NCBI RefSeq assembly: GCF_938041645.1
Contig: NZ_CALIST010000037.1
Coordinates: 1 to 64,000, forward strand
Source: an uncultured Campylobacter sp.
GTDB taxonomy: Bacteria > Campylobacterota > Campylobacteria > Campylobacterales > Campylobacteraceae
DNA: 64,000 nucleotides
Direction of reading: 5' to 3'
Shown here: one piece after another, positions 34,491-43,427 of the stretch
Layout: the number at the start of each line of letters is the position of its first letter
Numbering within the stretch: position 1 is the first letter of the stretch
Notes under the pieces: generated by a model
What the model was told of the DNA's origin: nothing
What the model saw: the letters and a program-made list of their open reading frames with translations, nothing else
Database searches by the model: none
Translations under genes and position numbers: made by a program

Positions 34491-35387
34491 TTACATCGGG
34501 TTTTGTCCGCCGCAGTCCGCAAAACGGATCTCGTTATATTCGCGCGGGATAAAATTCTCCTGCGCGCTAATCGGCGCAGGGTAAAATCCGCGCTCATAAC
34601 CAAGCTCAAACAGCCTATCCACCGCCCTTATCTGTGCCCCCGAAAGCTCGATCGAGGCCTCGTTGGCATAAAGGCTCAGATATTTTTCGAGCTTTGCGTC
34701 GTCCACGCGGATGAGATTTCGCTCCATGAGCATGTGCGACAAAAGGGGCTTATGCGCGGTGGCGATGCGCACGCCCTCGGTTAATACGCGCTCGCACTCG
34801 ATGGCGTCGGTTATCGGCAGGCTGCGGCGAACCGCCATGCCTCCTAGCGGCAGCGGCAGATTTTCGCCCGCTAGCTCGCTCCAGATATCCCAGATCTCGC
34901 GCTCCACGCAAAGCTCGTCCGAAAAGTCCAAAATACTCTCGTGTATCAGCACGCCGGCGTCCACCTCTCCGCTTAAGACCGCGTCCTCGATCTCGAGAAA
35001 ATTTTTATAAATCACGCGCGCTTGCGGGTATGCCATGCGAAAAAGCAGGGCATTTGTCGTGTGTTTGCCGCTGAGCGCGACTTTGAAATTTCGCTTTAAA
35101 ACCGCGCCCTTTTTCTTAACTAGCTTTGGGCCGTAGCCCTCACCGAAGCTCACTGCCGTGCGCAAAAGCGCGTATTCATCGCAGATCAGCGGATATAGCG
35201 CGAAGCTAATCGCCGTGGCCTCATAGGTGCCCTTTAGCGCCTCGTCGTTTAGCGTCTGGATATCAAGCGCGGTGGCGCTAAGCTTTAGATTTTTGGAGCT
35301 TACCCAGCCAAAATCAATCGCCTTATACATAAAAATATCGTCGGCGTCGGGCGAGTGGGCGACGTTTATATGCTTAAAAATCTTCAA
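34491..35387 (-). CDS. mqnD: Menaquinone biosynthesis protein, MqnA/MqnD family
   Basis: This family of periplasmic-binding-protein-like enzymes works in the futalosine route to menaquinone; MqnD makes 1,4-dihydroxy-6-naphthoate. The N-terminus VAHSPDADDIFMYKAIDFGW and TYEATAISFALYPLI resemble the campylobacterial branch, usually annotated as an alternative MqnD. GEGYGPKLV and LPLGGMAVRR are also typical. The length of 298 residues fits. Whether it is the MqnD enzyme or a paralog with another role is not certain from sequence. It stands alone on the minus strand. Confidence 0.7.
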   Translation of the reverse strand: MKIFKHINVAHSPDADDIFMYKAIDFGWVSSKNLKLSATALDIQTLNDEALKGTYEATAISFALYPLICDEYALLRTAVSFGEGYGPKLVKKKGAVLKRNFKVALSGKHTTNALLFRMAYPQARVIYKNFLEIEDAVLSGEVDAGVLIHESILDFSDELCVEREIWDIWSELAGENLPLPLGGMAVRRSLPITDAIECERVLTEGVRIATAHKPLLSHMLMERNLIRVDDAKLEKYLSLYANEASIELSGAQIRAVDRLFELGYERGFYPAPISAQENFIPREYNEIRFADCGGQNPM

Positions 35388-35645
35388 ATTTTATCCTTTT
35401 TGCTCCGCTTTAAATTTCGCACGCGGCGTAATTTTTAAATGTTGCGAAATTATAGTGAAATTTTGCTACAGCCCTTATAAAAATGCGGAATTTCTAAAGA
35501 AAAACGTGAAAACAGGGCCTGTTTAAAAGGCTAAATTTAAAGCTTTGAGGCTCGTCCTGCAGAACTTTTTGCGCTCCTTAAAAATTTCAAATTCCGATGC
35601 CGCGCCGAATTTGGGCGAATAATCAAAAATTCATTTCAAATTTGG

Positions 35646-35651
35646 TAAAAT
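35646..35651 (+). promoter_or_regulatory. Likely −10 box for recA–eno
   Basis: TAAAAT lies 33 bases before the recA start with AT-rich sequence upstream. No LexA-type operator is seen, which agrees with the absence of a classical SOS system in Campylobacter. Confidence 0.4.
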
Positions 35652-35678
35652 CAAGCGAATTTATTTTTAAGGAAAAAC

Positions 35679-36722
35679 ATGGACGAGGGAAAGAAAAAGA
35701 CGCTGGATGCGGCGCTAAAATCGATCGACAAAGCTTTCGGCAAGGGCACGCTCGTGCGGCTAGGCGATAAGCAGGTCGAGCCGATAGACGCCATCTCTAC
35801 GGGCTCTGTGGGGCTTGACATCGCGCTTGGCATCGGCGGCGTGCCGAAAGGGCGCATCATCGAGGTTTACGGGCCAGAGAGCTCGGGTAAGACGACGCTT
35901 ACGCTTCATATCATCGCCGAGTGCCAAAAAGCGGGCGGAATTTGCGCATTCGTAGACGCCGAGCACGCGTTAGACGTCAAATACGCTTCAAATTTAGGCG
36001 TCGATACCGACAATCTCTACGTCAGCCAGCCCGACTTCGGCGAGCAGGCGCTCGACATCGTAGAAACCTTAGCAAAGAGCGGCGCGATCGATCTTATCGT
36101 CGTAGATAGCGTCGCCGCGCTCACGCCAAAAAACGAGATCGAGGGCGACATGGGCGATCAGCACGTGGGGCTTCAGGCGCGACTTATGAGTCAAGCGCTG
36201 CGTAAGCTCGCCGGCGTCGTGCATAAGATGAACACCACGGTGATCTTTATCAACCAAATCCGTATGAAGATCGGCGCGATGGGCTACGGCACGCCAGAGA
36301 CCACTACGGGCGGCAATGCGCTTAAATTTTACGCTTCGGTGCGCATCGATATACGCAAGATCGCTACTTTGAAACAAAATGAAGAGAGTATCGGCAACCG
36401 CGCCAAGGTCAAGGTCGTAAAAAACAAGGTGGCGCCGCCGTTTAAGATCGCGGAATTTGACATAATGTTCGGCAAGGGCATCAGCAAGGTAGGCGAGCTG
36501 ATCGATTACGGCGTCAAGCTCGACATCGTCGATAAAAGCGGCGCATGGTTCAGCTACGGCGACACTAAGTTGGGACAAGGGCGCGAAAACGCTAAAATTT
36601 ATCTAGAGAATAACCCTGCTGTCGCTGAAGAGATCACAGCAAAGATCCGCGAGCAGATGGGTAGCGTAAATTTCAGCGCAGGCGCGGACGATGAAGAAAA
36701 TTTACAAAGTGGAGATGAGTAA
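35679..36722 (+). CDS. recA: Recombinase RecA
   Basis: RecA drives homologous pairing and strand exchange in repair and transformation. Walker A GPESSGKTTLT, Walker B LIVVDSVAALTPK, the L2-flanking TTGGNALKFYASVRIDIRK and VKVVKNKVAPPFK are all present. The C-terminus is short and acidic (GADDEENLQSGDE). The length of 347 residues is normal. Its stop overlaps the eno start by one base; recA–eno is also the C. jejuni order. Confidence 0.98.
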   Translation: MDEGKKKTLDAALKSIDKAFGKGTLVRLGDKQVEPIDAISTGSVGLDIALGIGGVPKGRIIEVYGPESSGKTTLTLHIIAECQKAGGICAFVDAEHALDVKYASNLGVDTDNLYVSQPDFGEQALDIVETLAKSGAIDLIVVDSVAALTPKNEIEGDMGDQHVGLQARLMSQALRKLAGVVHKMNTTVIFINQIRMKIGAMGYGTPETTTGGNALKFYASVRIDIRKIATLKQNEESIGNRAKVKVVKNKVAPPFKIAEFDIMFGKGISKVGELIDYGVKLDIVDKSGAWFSYGDTKLGQGRENAKIYLENNPAVAEEITAKIREQMGSVNFSAGADDEENLQSGDE

Positions 36723-37972
36723 TGATTTATATCGAAGATGTTTATGCGATAGAGGTACTTGACAGCCGTGGCAACCCGACCGTGAAAGCGACTGTGGCTC
36801 TAAGCGACGGCACCGTAGCAAGCGCGATAGTCCCAAGCGGCGCAAGCACGGGCAAACGCGAGGCACTAGAGCTTCGCGACGGGGGCGATAGATACTGCGG
36901 CAAGGGCGTGCTAAAAGCGGTGGAAAACGTAAATTCGCAGATCGCCGAAGCCGTGATCGGACTAGATGCTTTTGGTCAAAAGGCGCTTGATGATGAGATG
37001 AGAGAGCTTGACGGCACCGATAACTATTCAAATTTAGGCGCAAATGCGGTGCTTGGCGTATCTATGGCGGTAGCGCGCGCAGCGGCAAAGAGCCTTGACG
37101 TGTCTTTGTATCGCTACCTAGGCGGCGCAAACGCTAGCGTACTGCCGGTGCCGATGTTTAATATCATCAACGGCGGCGCGCACGCGAACAACAGCGTGGA
37201 TTTCCAAGAATTTATGATTATGCCGTTTGGATTTGATAAATTTAGCGACGCGTTGCGAGCGGCGAGCGAAATTTACCACACGCTAAAAGGGCTTCTAAAC
37301 GCAGCCGGTCACAGCACGGCGGTGGGCGACGAGGGCGGATTTGCGCCAAATTTAAACGATAACGAAGAGCCGATCAAGCTAATCATGCAAGCTATCGAAA
37401 AAGCGGGCTACAAAGCAGGCGAGCAGATCAAACTAGCCCTTGACGTCGCAGCTAGCGAGCTGTACGAAAACGGCAAATATAAGCTAGAAGGCAAGGAATT
37501 TAGCAGCGAAGAGCTGATAGAGCGATACGCGCAGCTTTGCGAGAAGTATCCGATATTTTCGATCGAGGACGGCCTAAGCGAGGACGACTGGGTGGGCTGG
37601 GCGAAGCTAACGAGCAAGCTTGGCTCTAAAGTGCAGCTCGTGGGCGACGATCTATTTGTAACGAACGAGAAGATTTTACGCGAAGGCATCGCCAAGGGCG
37701 TAGGCAACGCGATTTTGATAAAACCAAATCAAATCGGCACCGTCAGCCAAACGATGCAGACGATCCGCCTAGCGCAGCGCAAAGGCTACCGCTGCGTGAT
37801 GAGCCACAGAAGCGGCGAGAGCGAGGATAGCTTTATCGCGGACTTCGCCGTCGCGATGAATACGGGCCAAATCAAAACGGGCGCGACCTCAAGAAGCGAG
37901 CGCAACGCCAAATATAACCGCCTGCTTGAGATCGAGCGCGAGACGGACGAGTTTTTAGGAAGCCGAATTTAA
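36722..37972 (+). CDS. eno: Enolase
   Basis: Enolase interconverts 2-phosphoglycerate and phosphoenolpyruvate. Signatures: VLDSRGNPTVKATV, PSGASTGKREALELRDG, the metal-binding Asp/Glu in SIEDGLSEDDW and VGDDLFVTN, the catalytic Lys in LIKPNQIGT, and MSHRSGESEDSFIAD. At 416 residues it is complete. It is translationally coupled to recA and followed after one base by the FtsB-like gene. Confidence 0.97.
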   Translation: MIYIEDVYAIEVLDSRGNPTVKATVALSDGTVASAIVPSGASTGKREALELRDGGDRYCGKGVLKAVENVNSQIAEAVIGLDAFGQKALDDEMRELDGTDNYSNLGANAVLGVSMAVARAAAKSLDVSLYRYLGGANASVLPVPMFNIINGGAHANNSVDFQEFMIMPFGFDKFSDALRAASEIYHTLKGLLNAAGHSTAVGDEGGFAPNLNDNEEPIKLIMQAIEKAGYKAGEQIKLALDVAASELYENGKYKLEGKEFSSEELIERYAQLCEKYPIFSIEDGLSEDDWVGWAKLTSKLGSKVQLVGDDLFVTNEKILREGIAKGVGNAILIKPNQIGTVSQTMQTIRLAQRKGYRCVMSHRSGESEDSFIADFAVAMNTGQIKTGATSRSERNAKYNRLLEIERETDEFLGSRI

Positions 37973-37973
37973 A

Positions 37974-38783
37974 ATGTTTTTTAAAAAAAAGTCCAAGCGG
38001 GGCTTAAAAGGCGGCGCGCAGCGCACCTATACGGGCACGCAAGGCAGATATTCAGACGCAGACTTTGACGAGGACGATTTTTTTGACGATGAAGAATTTT
38101 ATAGCGATGAAAATTTTGGCGGAGGCTTTAGCGAGGTAGGGGCTGGCTTCCGGAAAAATCGCAACGGAGCTTCGCGCGGTATAGACGAAGCAGGTTCTGC
38201 CTCTGAAGCCACAAGCAGCAGCTCTAATTTAAGTGGCAAAAGCTCCGCTGCAAGCGGAAACTACGAAGGCAATATGCAAGCAGACGCGGGCTTTTACAGC
38301 GCGGAATTTATTGGGAGCAGCGATTTAAAGAATGCAGAGTTATACGCTAAAGAAAACTGCTTCCCAAACGACGCGGATTTTGCGGCTCAGAGCGTAGACT
38401 ACGGCTCTCAAGGCACGAGCTTTGCAGCGCAAGACATAAATCCTGCTACGCAAGGATTTTCTTTTGCGCCGCAAAACGCAGATCCTGCCGCAAAAAAAGC
38501 TTTAAAAAAGCGTAAAAATTTAAAAGAACGGCTGAATTTTATCAATCCGTTTTCGCCGCTTAAGCAGATTTTTGCAGCTCTTGCGCTGATCGTCTGCGTC
38601 GTTTTTGCGGGCATCTTTGTGGGTGACGTGCTGTTTGGCAAACGATCGTTTGAGGTGCTGCGCCAGCTGCAAAAAGAAAAGGCGTTTTTATTCACCGACG
38701 TCGAGCGGCTAAAAGAGGAAAACGCCGAACTGCAAAAGCTTTATTTAGAGCGTCGCTCGCTCGATCCGGACCTTAAAAAATGA
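37974..38783 (+). CDS. FtsB/DivIC-like septum protein with long N-terminal low-complexity region
   Basis: The C-terminal 90 residues carry a membrane helix (FAALALIVCVVFAGIFVG, about 201–218) followed by a coiled coil (EVLRQLQKEKAFLFTDVERL and on), the layout of the small division protein FtsB/DivIC. The gene sits where C. jejuni has a small septum-initiator-like gene between eno and the AMIN protein gene. The roughly 190 residues before the helix are rich in Ser, Ala, Asp, Glu and Phe, are predicted to be cytoplasmic, and have no known domain. The usual family length is near 100 residues, so this is a strong expansion. It overlaps the next gene by four bases. Confidence 0.7.
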   Translation: MFFKKKSKRGLKGGAQRTYTGTQGRYSDADFDEDDFFDDEEFYSDENFGGGFSEVGAGFRKNRNGASRGIDEAGSASEATSSSSNLSGKSSAASGNYEGNMQADAGFYSAEFIGSSDLKNAELYAKENCFPNDADFAAQSVDYGSQGTSFAAQDINPATQGFSFAPQNADPAAKKALKKRKNLKERLNFINPFSPLKQIFAALALIVCVVFAGIFVGDVLFGKRSFEVLRQLQKEKAFLFTDVERLKEENAELQKLYLERRSLDPDLKK

Positions 38784-39970
38784 GAAAAATTTCTTTGCTA
38801 ATTTTAGGTCTTTGCGCTTTTTTAAACGCTGAGAATTTAAATGGCGCAAATTCAAACGCTACGAAACTCAGCATCGTCGCGGTAAAAGAGCAAAATTCTA
38901 CCAATTTGGCGATTAAAGGGCCAAGGACAGGTGCACAAAGCCCAAACGCTAAAAAGCAAGCTGTAATGAAACCTGAAACATCTAAAAGCCCTACCGCAGC
39001 AATGCAAAAAAGCGCCGCAGAAGCTAATTCCAGTATTAAAGCAAGCGCCGCCAAAAAAGCCGTGAGCGCACAGCTCTCGCAGACCGAAAAAAAAGCTCCT
39101 GGCCCCAAAGCGGGCATCGGCGCTCCTTTGCAGGTCATTAAAACGGAGCTGAACTCTTCTGCGCAGCCTTCAGTTGCGATGCTTCCGCCTCCTGATGAGT
39201 TACCGATCGTGCCAGAAGTAAGCGAGCCAAATTCTACGATAGCGCAAAATTTCAAAGCGGCACAGAATTCTACAGCTCAAAATTCTACGGTGCAAAACTC
39301 CACTATGCAACAAAACGCGCAATCTGCTCCGCAAAATTCCAATCCGGCGCAAAGCTCCGCCGCCGCGTCGCAAAATACTCCCGCGCCTAAAAATTTTACG
39401 CAGCAAACCTTTGCGCTTCCCTCCGACGCCCTTACGATCGAAAGCTTAATTGTGCGATATAGGGACGACGACGGGGTCCTGCACGAAAAGATCGTTGATG
39501 TCAATCGCTCGATTGATTGGCACGATGACTTCGTGCTAAGCGCTAGCGCCAAACCCGCGCTACATAGGGCACTGGACGTCTCGGTTACTTCGACTGATCC
39601 AAATTTACAAAAGCAGGCCTCGCAAAGTGGCATCACGCCTAGCTTCGCGCCGCGCCTGGAGCTACCGTTAGAGACGCTTAAATTTGATGACGGATTGAAA
39701 TTTGTCATCCGCAAAGACAGCGTGCAACTAATCACCGCAGATGATTTCAAAAGCTCCGATGCAAATGCTTCGGGCACGCTTGAAGCGGAGTTTTGGCGCC
39801 AAGAGATCCCACTTAGCGGCGCGAGCTTTGCTGTAAATATCGGCGGTTTTAGCGACATCAACGTCACCAAAGAGGACGGCTACTACCGCATCGGCGTGCG
39901 CTCACATGAGGGTAACCTCAGCATCAGACGCAAAGATGGCGGGTATTTGATCTACAAAAATTCTAATTAA
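38780..39970 (+). CDS. CgpA-like AMIN-domain periplasmic protein
   Basis: A signal peptide (residues 1–17, ending CAFLNA) is followed by an Ala/Ser/Asn/Gln-rich linker and a C-terminal AMIN domain (LPLETLKFDDGLKFVIRKD, then RIGVRSHEGNLSIRR). AMIN domains bind the cell wall, often at the septum. In C. jejuni the equivalent gene after eno encodes the N-glycosylated protein CgpA. Seven Pgl-type sequons (D/E-x-N-x-S/T) are visible: EQNST, EANSS, ELNSS, DVNRS, DANAS, DINVT and EGNLS. It lies four bases into the end of the FtsB-like gene, so the two probably act together at the envelope. Confidence 0.8.
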   Translation: MRKISLLILGLCAFLNAENLNGANSNATKLSIVAVKEQNSTNLAIKGPRTGAQSPNAKKQAVMKPETSKSPTAAMQKSAAEANSSIKASAAKKAVSAQLSQTEKKAPGPKAGIGAPLQVIKTELNSSAQPSVAMLPPPDELPIVPEVSEPNSTIAQNFKAAQNSTAQNSTVQNSTMQQNAQSAPQNSNPAQSSAAASQNTPAPKNFTQQTFALPSDALTIESLIVRYRDDDGVLHEKIVDVNRSIDWHDDFVLSASAKPALHRALDVSVTSTDPNLQKQASQSGITPSFAPRLELPLETLKFDDGLKFVIRKDSVQLITADDFKSSDANASGTLEAEFWRQEIPLSGASFAVNIGGFSDINVTKEDGYYRIGVRSHEGNLSIRRKDGGYLIYKNSN

Positions 39971-39979
39971 GGAGAGGCT

Positions 39980-40609
39980 ATGACGCATTTAGAGATTATG
40001 AAATTTCGCCACGCGTGCAAAATTTTTGACGAGAATAAAAAGATCGGTAAAGCCGATTTTGACGCCATTTTGCAGGCAGGCATCTTAGCACCTAGTTCTA
40101 CGGGGCTAGAGCAATGGAACTTTTTGGTTGTGCAAAACAAGGCGTTGCGCGAGCAGATCCGCGAAAAATCGTGGAATCAGCCGCAGATCACCTCTTGCTC
40201 ACATCTGGTTGTGATTTTAGCAAAGATCAAGGACATAAAGCTAGGAAGTGATTATATCGAGCGAATGATTACGCGTAAAAAAGATGAAGCGCCCAAATAT
40301 ATCGGCGACAGGCATAAATTTTATCAAGATTTTTTAAGCGGTTATTTTCACAACGACGATGAGGAGCTATTTAATTGGTCGCACGCGCAGTGCATGTTCC
40401 CGGCTTTGGCGATGATGAACGAGGCCGCAAGTCGCGGCATCGACAGCTGCCCGATGGAGGGCTTTGATCGCGCAGCGCTCGGAGAGATTTTGAATCTAAA
40501 ATGGAATGAGCGTCGCGTGGCGCTACTCGTGCCTTTCGGCTACCGCGTAAATCCACAGCCGCAAAAGATCCGCCGCAGCATGGATGACGTAGTAAAGTGG
40601 ATCGAATAA
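39980..40609 (+). CDS. NAD(P)H-dependent nitroreductase family protein (RdxA-like)
   Basis: An FMN-binding nitroreductase fold of 209 residues. Seen: FRHACKIFDENKKIG with the FMN-contacting Arg-His, LAPSSTGLEQWNFLVVQ, and GIDSCPMEGFD followed by ALGEIL. The pattern Arg-His-x-Cys-Lys near the start and the DSC…GFD motif recall H. pylori RdxA and its Campylobacter homologue. The natural substrate is unknown; such enzymes reduce nitro compounds and quinones and influence metronidazole sensitivity. AAGGAGAGGCT precedes the ATG, ten bases after the AMIN gene. Confidence 0.85.
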   Translation: MTHLEIMKFRHACKIFDENKKIGKADFDAILQAGILAPSSTGLEQWNFLVVQNKALREQIREKSWNQPQITSCSHLVVILAKIKDIKLGSDYIERMITRKKDEAPKYIGDRHKFYQDFLSGYFHNDDEELFNWSHAQCMFPALAMMNEAASRGIDSCPMEGFDRAALGEILNLKWNERRVALLVPFGYRVNPQPQKIRRSMDDVVKWIE

Positions 40610-40798
40610 GCTAGCAAGCGCTTTTGAATCGCTAAACTTGAGGCGCAGTAAATTCCAAAGTCTAGAGTCTAGTGTGCGAAGCGGCAAGCGCGTTTTTAGG
40701 AATTTACCGCGCTTTAGCCTTTTTTCTCGCCCCCAAATCTTGTGTGGCGAGATTTAAAATTTTATAAAATCACCGAAAATTTAAACGAAGGAGCGAGC

Positions 40799-42181
40799 GT
40801 GAAAAAAATGTGGGAGGGGCGCTTTAGCGAGGCGAGTTCGGCGCTTTTGGAGGAGTTTAACGCCTCGATCGGCTTTGATAAGGCGCTTTGGCAGGAGGAT
40901 ATCGCAGGCAGCAAGGCGCACGTTCGGATGCTCGGTGCTTGCGGGATCTTAAAGCCTGACGAGAGCGAAAAGATCGCCGCGGGGCTTGACGCCGTGTTTG
41001 AAGAGATAAAAAGCGGTAAATTTGAGTTTAAAACCGCCGACGAGGACATCCACATGGCGGTCGAAAAGCGCCTAAGCGAGCTTATCGGAAGCGATCTTGG
41101 CGGCAGGCTGCACACCGCGCGCAGCAGAAACGATCAGGTCGCGCTTGATTTTCGCCTCTACGTGCTCAAAAGCGGCGCTCAGGTTGCCGAAAAAACTCGC
41201 GAGCTAGTCGCCGCGCTACGAGATATCGCTAGCGAGCATGCGGACACGCTGATGCCCGGCTACACGCACCTTCAGCACGCCCAGCCCGTGAGCCTTGCCT
41301 ATCATTTGCTAGCTTACGCGTTTATGTTTCGCCGCGACTACGATCGCTTTGCCAGCTCGCGCGAGCGAAACAACCTCTGTCCGCTGGGCTCCGCCGCTCT
41401 TGCCGGCACGCCGCACCCTATAAACCGCGAGCTGGTCGCGCAGCAGCTCGGCTTTGCGGGAGTGACGCCAAACGCGATGGATAGCGTCAGCGACCGCGAC
41501 TTCGCGCTGGAGATTTTGTTTAACGTAAGCGTGCTGATGACGCATGCGTCGCGCTTGTGCGAGGAACTCATCTTGTGGAGCTCTCAGGAGTTCGGCTTTA
41601 TCACGATCAGCGACGCCTACAGCACGGGCAGCTCGATCATGCCGCAGAAGAAAAACCCCGACGTCGCCGAGCTCATCCGCGGCAAAACGGGGCGCGTAAA
41701 CGGCAATCTCGTCGCGCTGCTAACGGTGATGAAGGGCTTGCCGCTAGCATACAACAAGGACATGCAGGAGGACAAGGAGGGCGTTTTTGACAGCGTCGCC
41801 ACCGCGCTTGCGAGCCTTGAAATTTTAAAACAGATGCTAAAAACGGCTAAATTTAACGAGCAAAATATGCTAGCAATGACCAGGTGCGGGCACCTCACGG
41901 CAACCGATCTAGCCGACTATCTCGTGCGGGAGAAAAACGTGCCGTTTCGCCAGGCGCATTTCATCACGGGCAAGGCCGTGGCGTATGCGGAAAATTTGGG
42001 CCTGGATTTGAGCGAGCTAAATGCGCAGCAGCTTGCAAGCGTGGATGAGAGCTTGGACGCGGGCGCGGTTAAATTTCTTGATCTAAATGCTTCCAAAGAG
42101 GCGCGCAAGTCGCAAGGAGGCACGGCGAACGAGAGCGTGGCGGCGCAGATTGAAATTTTAAACGGGTGGCTGAAAATTTGA
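40799..42181 (+). CDS. argH: Argininosuccinate lyase
   Basis: ArgH splits argininosuccinate into arginine and fumarate. WEGRFSEASSALLEEFNAS, HTARSRNDQVALDFRLYV, TPNAMDSVSDRDFALEIL and the fumarase/lyase signature GSSIMPQKKNPDVAEL are intact. I start at the GTG at 40799, six bases after AAGGAG; a GTG 19 codons upstream lacks a good site and adds residues absent from the family. The product is 460 residues, the usual length. It is followed by an AT-rich insert of unrelated genes. Confidence 0.95.
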   Translation: MKKMWEGRFSEASSALLEEFNASIGFDKALWQEDIAGSKAHVRMLGACGILKPDESEKIAAGLDAVFEEIKSGKFEFKTADEDIHMAVEKRLSELIGSDLGGRLHTARSRNDQVALDFRLYVLKSGAQVAEKTRELVAALRDIASEHADTLMPGYTHLQHAQPVSLAYHLLAYAFMFRRDYDRFASSRERNNLCPLGSAALAGTPHPINRELVAQQLGFAGVTPNAMDSVSDRDFALEILFNVSVLMTHASRLCEELILWSSQEFGFITISDAYSTGSSIMPQKKNPDVAELIRGKTGRVNGNLVALLTVMKGLPLAYNKDMQEDKEGVFDSVATALASLEILKQMLKTAKFNEQNMLAMTRCGHLTATDLADYLVREKNVPFRQAHFITGKAVAYAENLGLDLSELNAQQLASVDESLDAGAVKFLDLNASKEARKSQGGTANESVAAQIEILNGWLKI

Positions 42182-42231
42182 ATTATTTTGCTTAAATATA
42201 GCAGTATAAAATTTTTATAAAAAGGTATCTG

Positions 42232-42765
42232 ATGCTTGAGTATCTCAAAGCACATATAATTGCCATTATTATAGGCGTATCTGGTTTTTTATCAGCTATG
42301 GTTACTTTATTTGTTAATGTGGGCGACTTAATAAGTATTAAGTGGCTTATTTTGTTTATTTTCATCTTTCTAATCGTAGTCTCAATACTTGTTGGTTACT
42401 TGTATAATATGAGGCAGTATGTGACAGATTATAGCTTAATTAAAAAACTTAAACTTAGACCCTTACATAGAGAGGTGGATGGCAACGAGCTATTTTTAAA
42501 TAAATCATCCATTAAATTAACCTATAATGATATTATAAGGCTTTACTTTATAGATAGTGAAAATATTGAGGTATTTGTCGGTATAGGCATTGTAAAATAT
42601 GTACAGGGTAATGATAAGACATGCCATATTCAAATTTTGTATCGAATTGATAAACCTCTGCCAAAGCAGTATAATAGTAGTTTGTATTTTAGTTTACAAC
42701 TCAAAGAAAGTGATATTGAAGAAGTGATATCGAAAAAATTTTTAAACTTACAAGGAGAAAATTAA
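42232..42765 (+). CDS. Unrecognised membrane protein in an AT-rich insert
   Basis: Two hydrophobic helices at about residues 8–30 and 37–60 are followed by a soluble domain of roughly 115 residues (KKLKLRPLHREVDGNELFLN, then IRLYFIDSENIEVFVGIGIV). I recognise no family. Base composition and codon use (TTA, ATA, AAA) are far more AT-rich than argH before it and hemD after it, which points to acquisition. It ends two bases before the next gene with AAGGAG between them, so the two form a pair. Confidence 0.75.
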   Translation: MLEYLKAHIIAIIIGVSGFLSAMVTLFVNVGDLISIKWLILFIFIFLIVVSILVGYLYNMRQYVTDYSLIKKLKLRPLHREVDGNELFLNKSSIKLTYNDIIRLYFIDSENIEVFVGIGIVKYVQGNDKTCHIQILYRIDKPLPKQYNSSLYFSLQLKESDIEEVISKKFLNLQGEN

Positions 42766-42767
42766 TA

Positions 42768-43199
42768 ATGGAAGCACGAATTGTAAAAATAATAGATAGT
42801 CATAGAGTGGCCATAAACAAAGGCGATTTAGATGGTGTTAAAGTTGGAGATATATTTATTATTTTTGAAAAAGATGATGAAATCTTTGATCCTGACACAA
42901 ACGAGAGCTTGGGAGTTTTGGAAATTCCAAAACTAAAAATGAAAGCTAGTAGTGTTCAAGATAGGTTATCTATACTGGAGAGTAATGAGGTTAAAATAAT
43001 AAAACCTAGCACTAAAAAAACTATAACAAGAACATCTGATGGAAGAAACGCAAACACGATTGCTTATTGGCAAGATATTTATTTTGGAAAAAAATATCGA
43101 ACCGAAGAAGAAATAGAAACTTCAGCACCCGAGAACAAGAGAGTTGAGATTCGAGAAAGAGGAATAACTGAAAGAGATTTTGCAAGAAAAATAAATTGA
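42768..43199 (+). CDS. Unrecognised soluble protein paired with the membrane protein, FlgT-C-like N-terminal domain
   Basis: Residues 1–85 (EARIVKIIDSHRVAINKGDL, then GVKVGDIFIIFEK and VLEIPKLKMKASSVQDRLSI) look like the small β-barrel seen at the C-terminus of FlgT-type proteins, where 'I-N-x-G-x-x-x-G-V-x-x-G-D' is the hallmark. The rest is charged and probably disordered. There is no signal peptide or membrane helix. AT-rich like its partner. The fold guess is from memory of the motif; the function is unknown. Confidence 0.7.
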   Translation: MEARIVKIIDSHRVAINKGDLDGVKVGDIFIIFEKDDEIFDPDTNESLGVLEIPKLKMKASSVQDRLSILESNEVKIIKPSTKKTITRTSDGRNANTIAYWQDIYFGKKYRTEEEIETSAPENKRVEIRERGITERDFARKIN

Positions 43200-43427
43200 T
43201 TCGAAATTTTACCATTGTTAGGCAAAATTTTTATTCTATTTTATGAAAAAATAATGAAGTAGAAAATCGGAGAATAATTATAAAAAAGAGGTTGGGAGGT
43301 AAAAGAAGCCTTTAATATATGAAACTAAGACATAAAAGCGCAAAAGTATCTTCAACCAAACTCTATAATTAACTTTTTAAAGATGGAAATATACTAGTTG
43401 TATAAAATTAAAATTAGAGGTGGCGTT

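Noticed and set aside
35679..36722. LexA/SOS box upstream of recA
   Set aside because: No palindromic operator is visible, and classical LexA is absent from Campylobacter.
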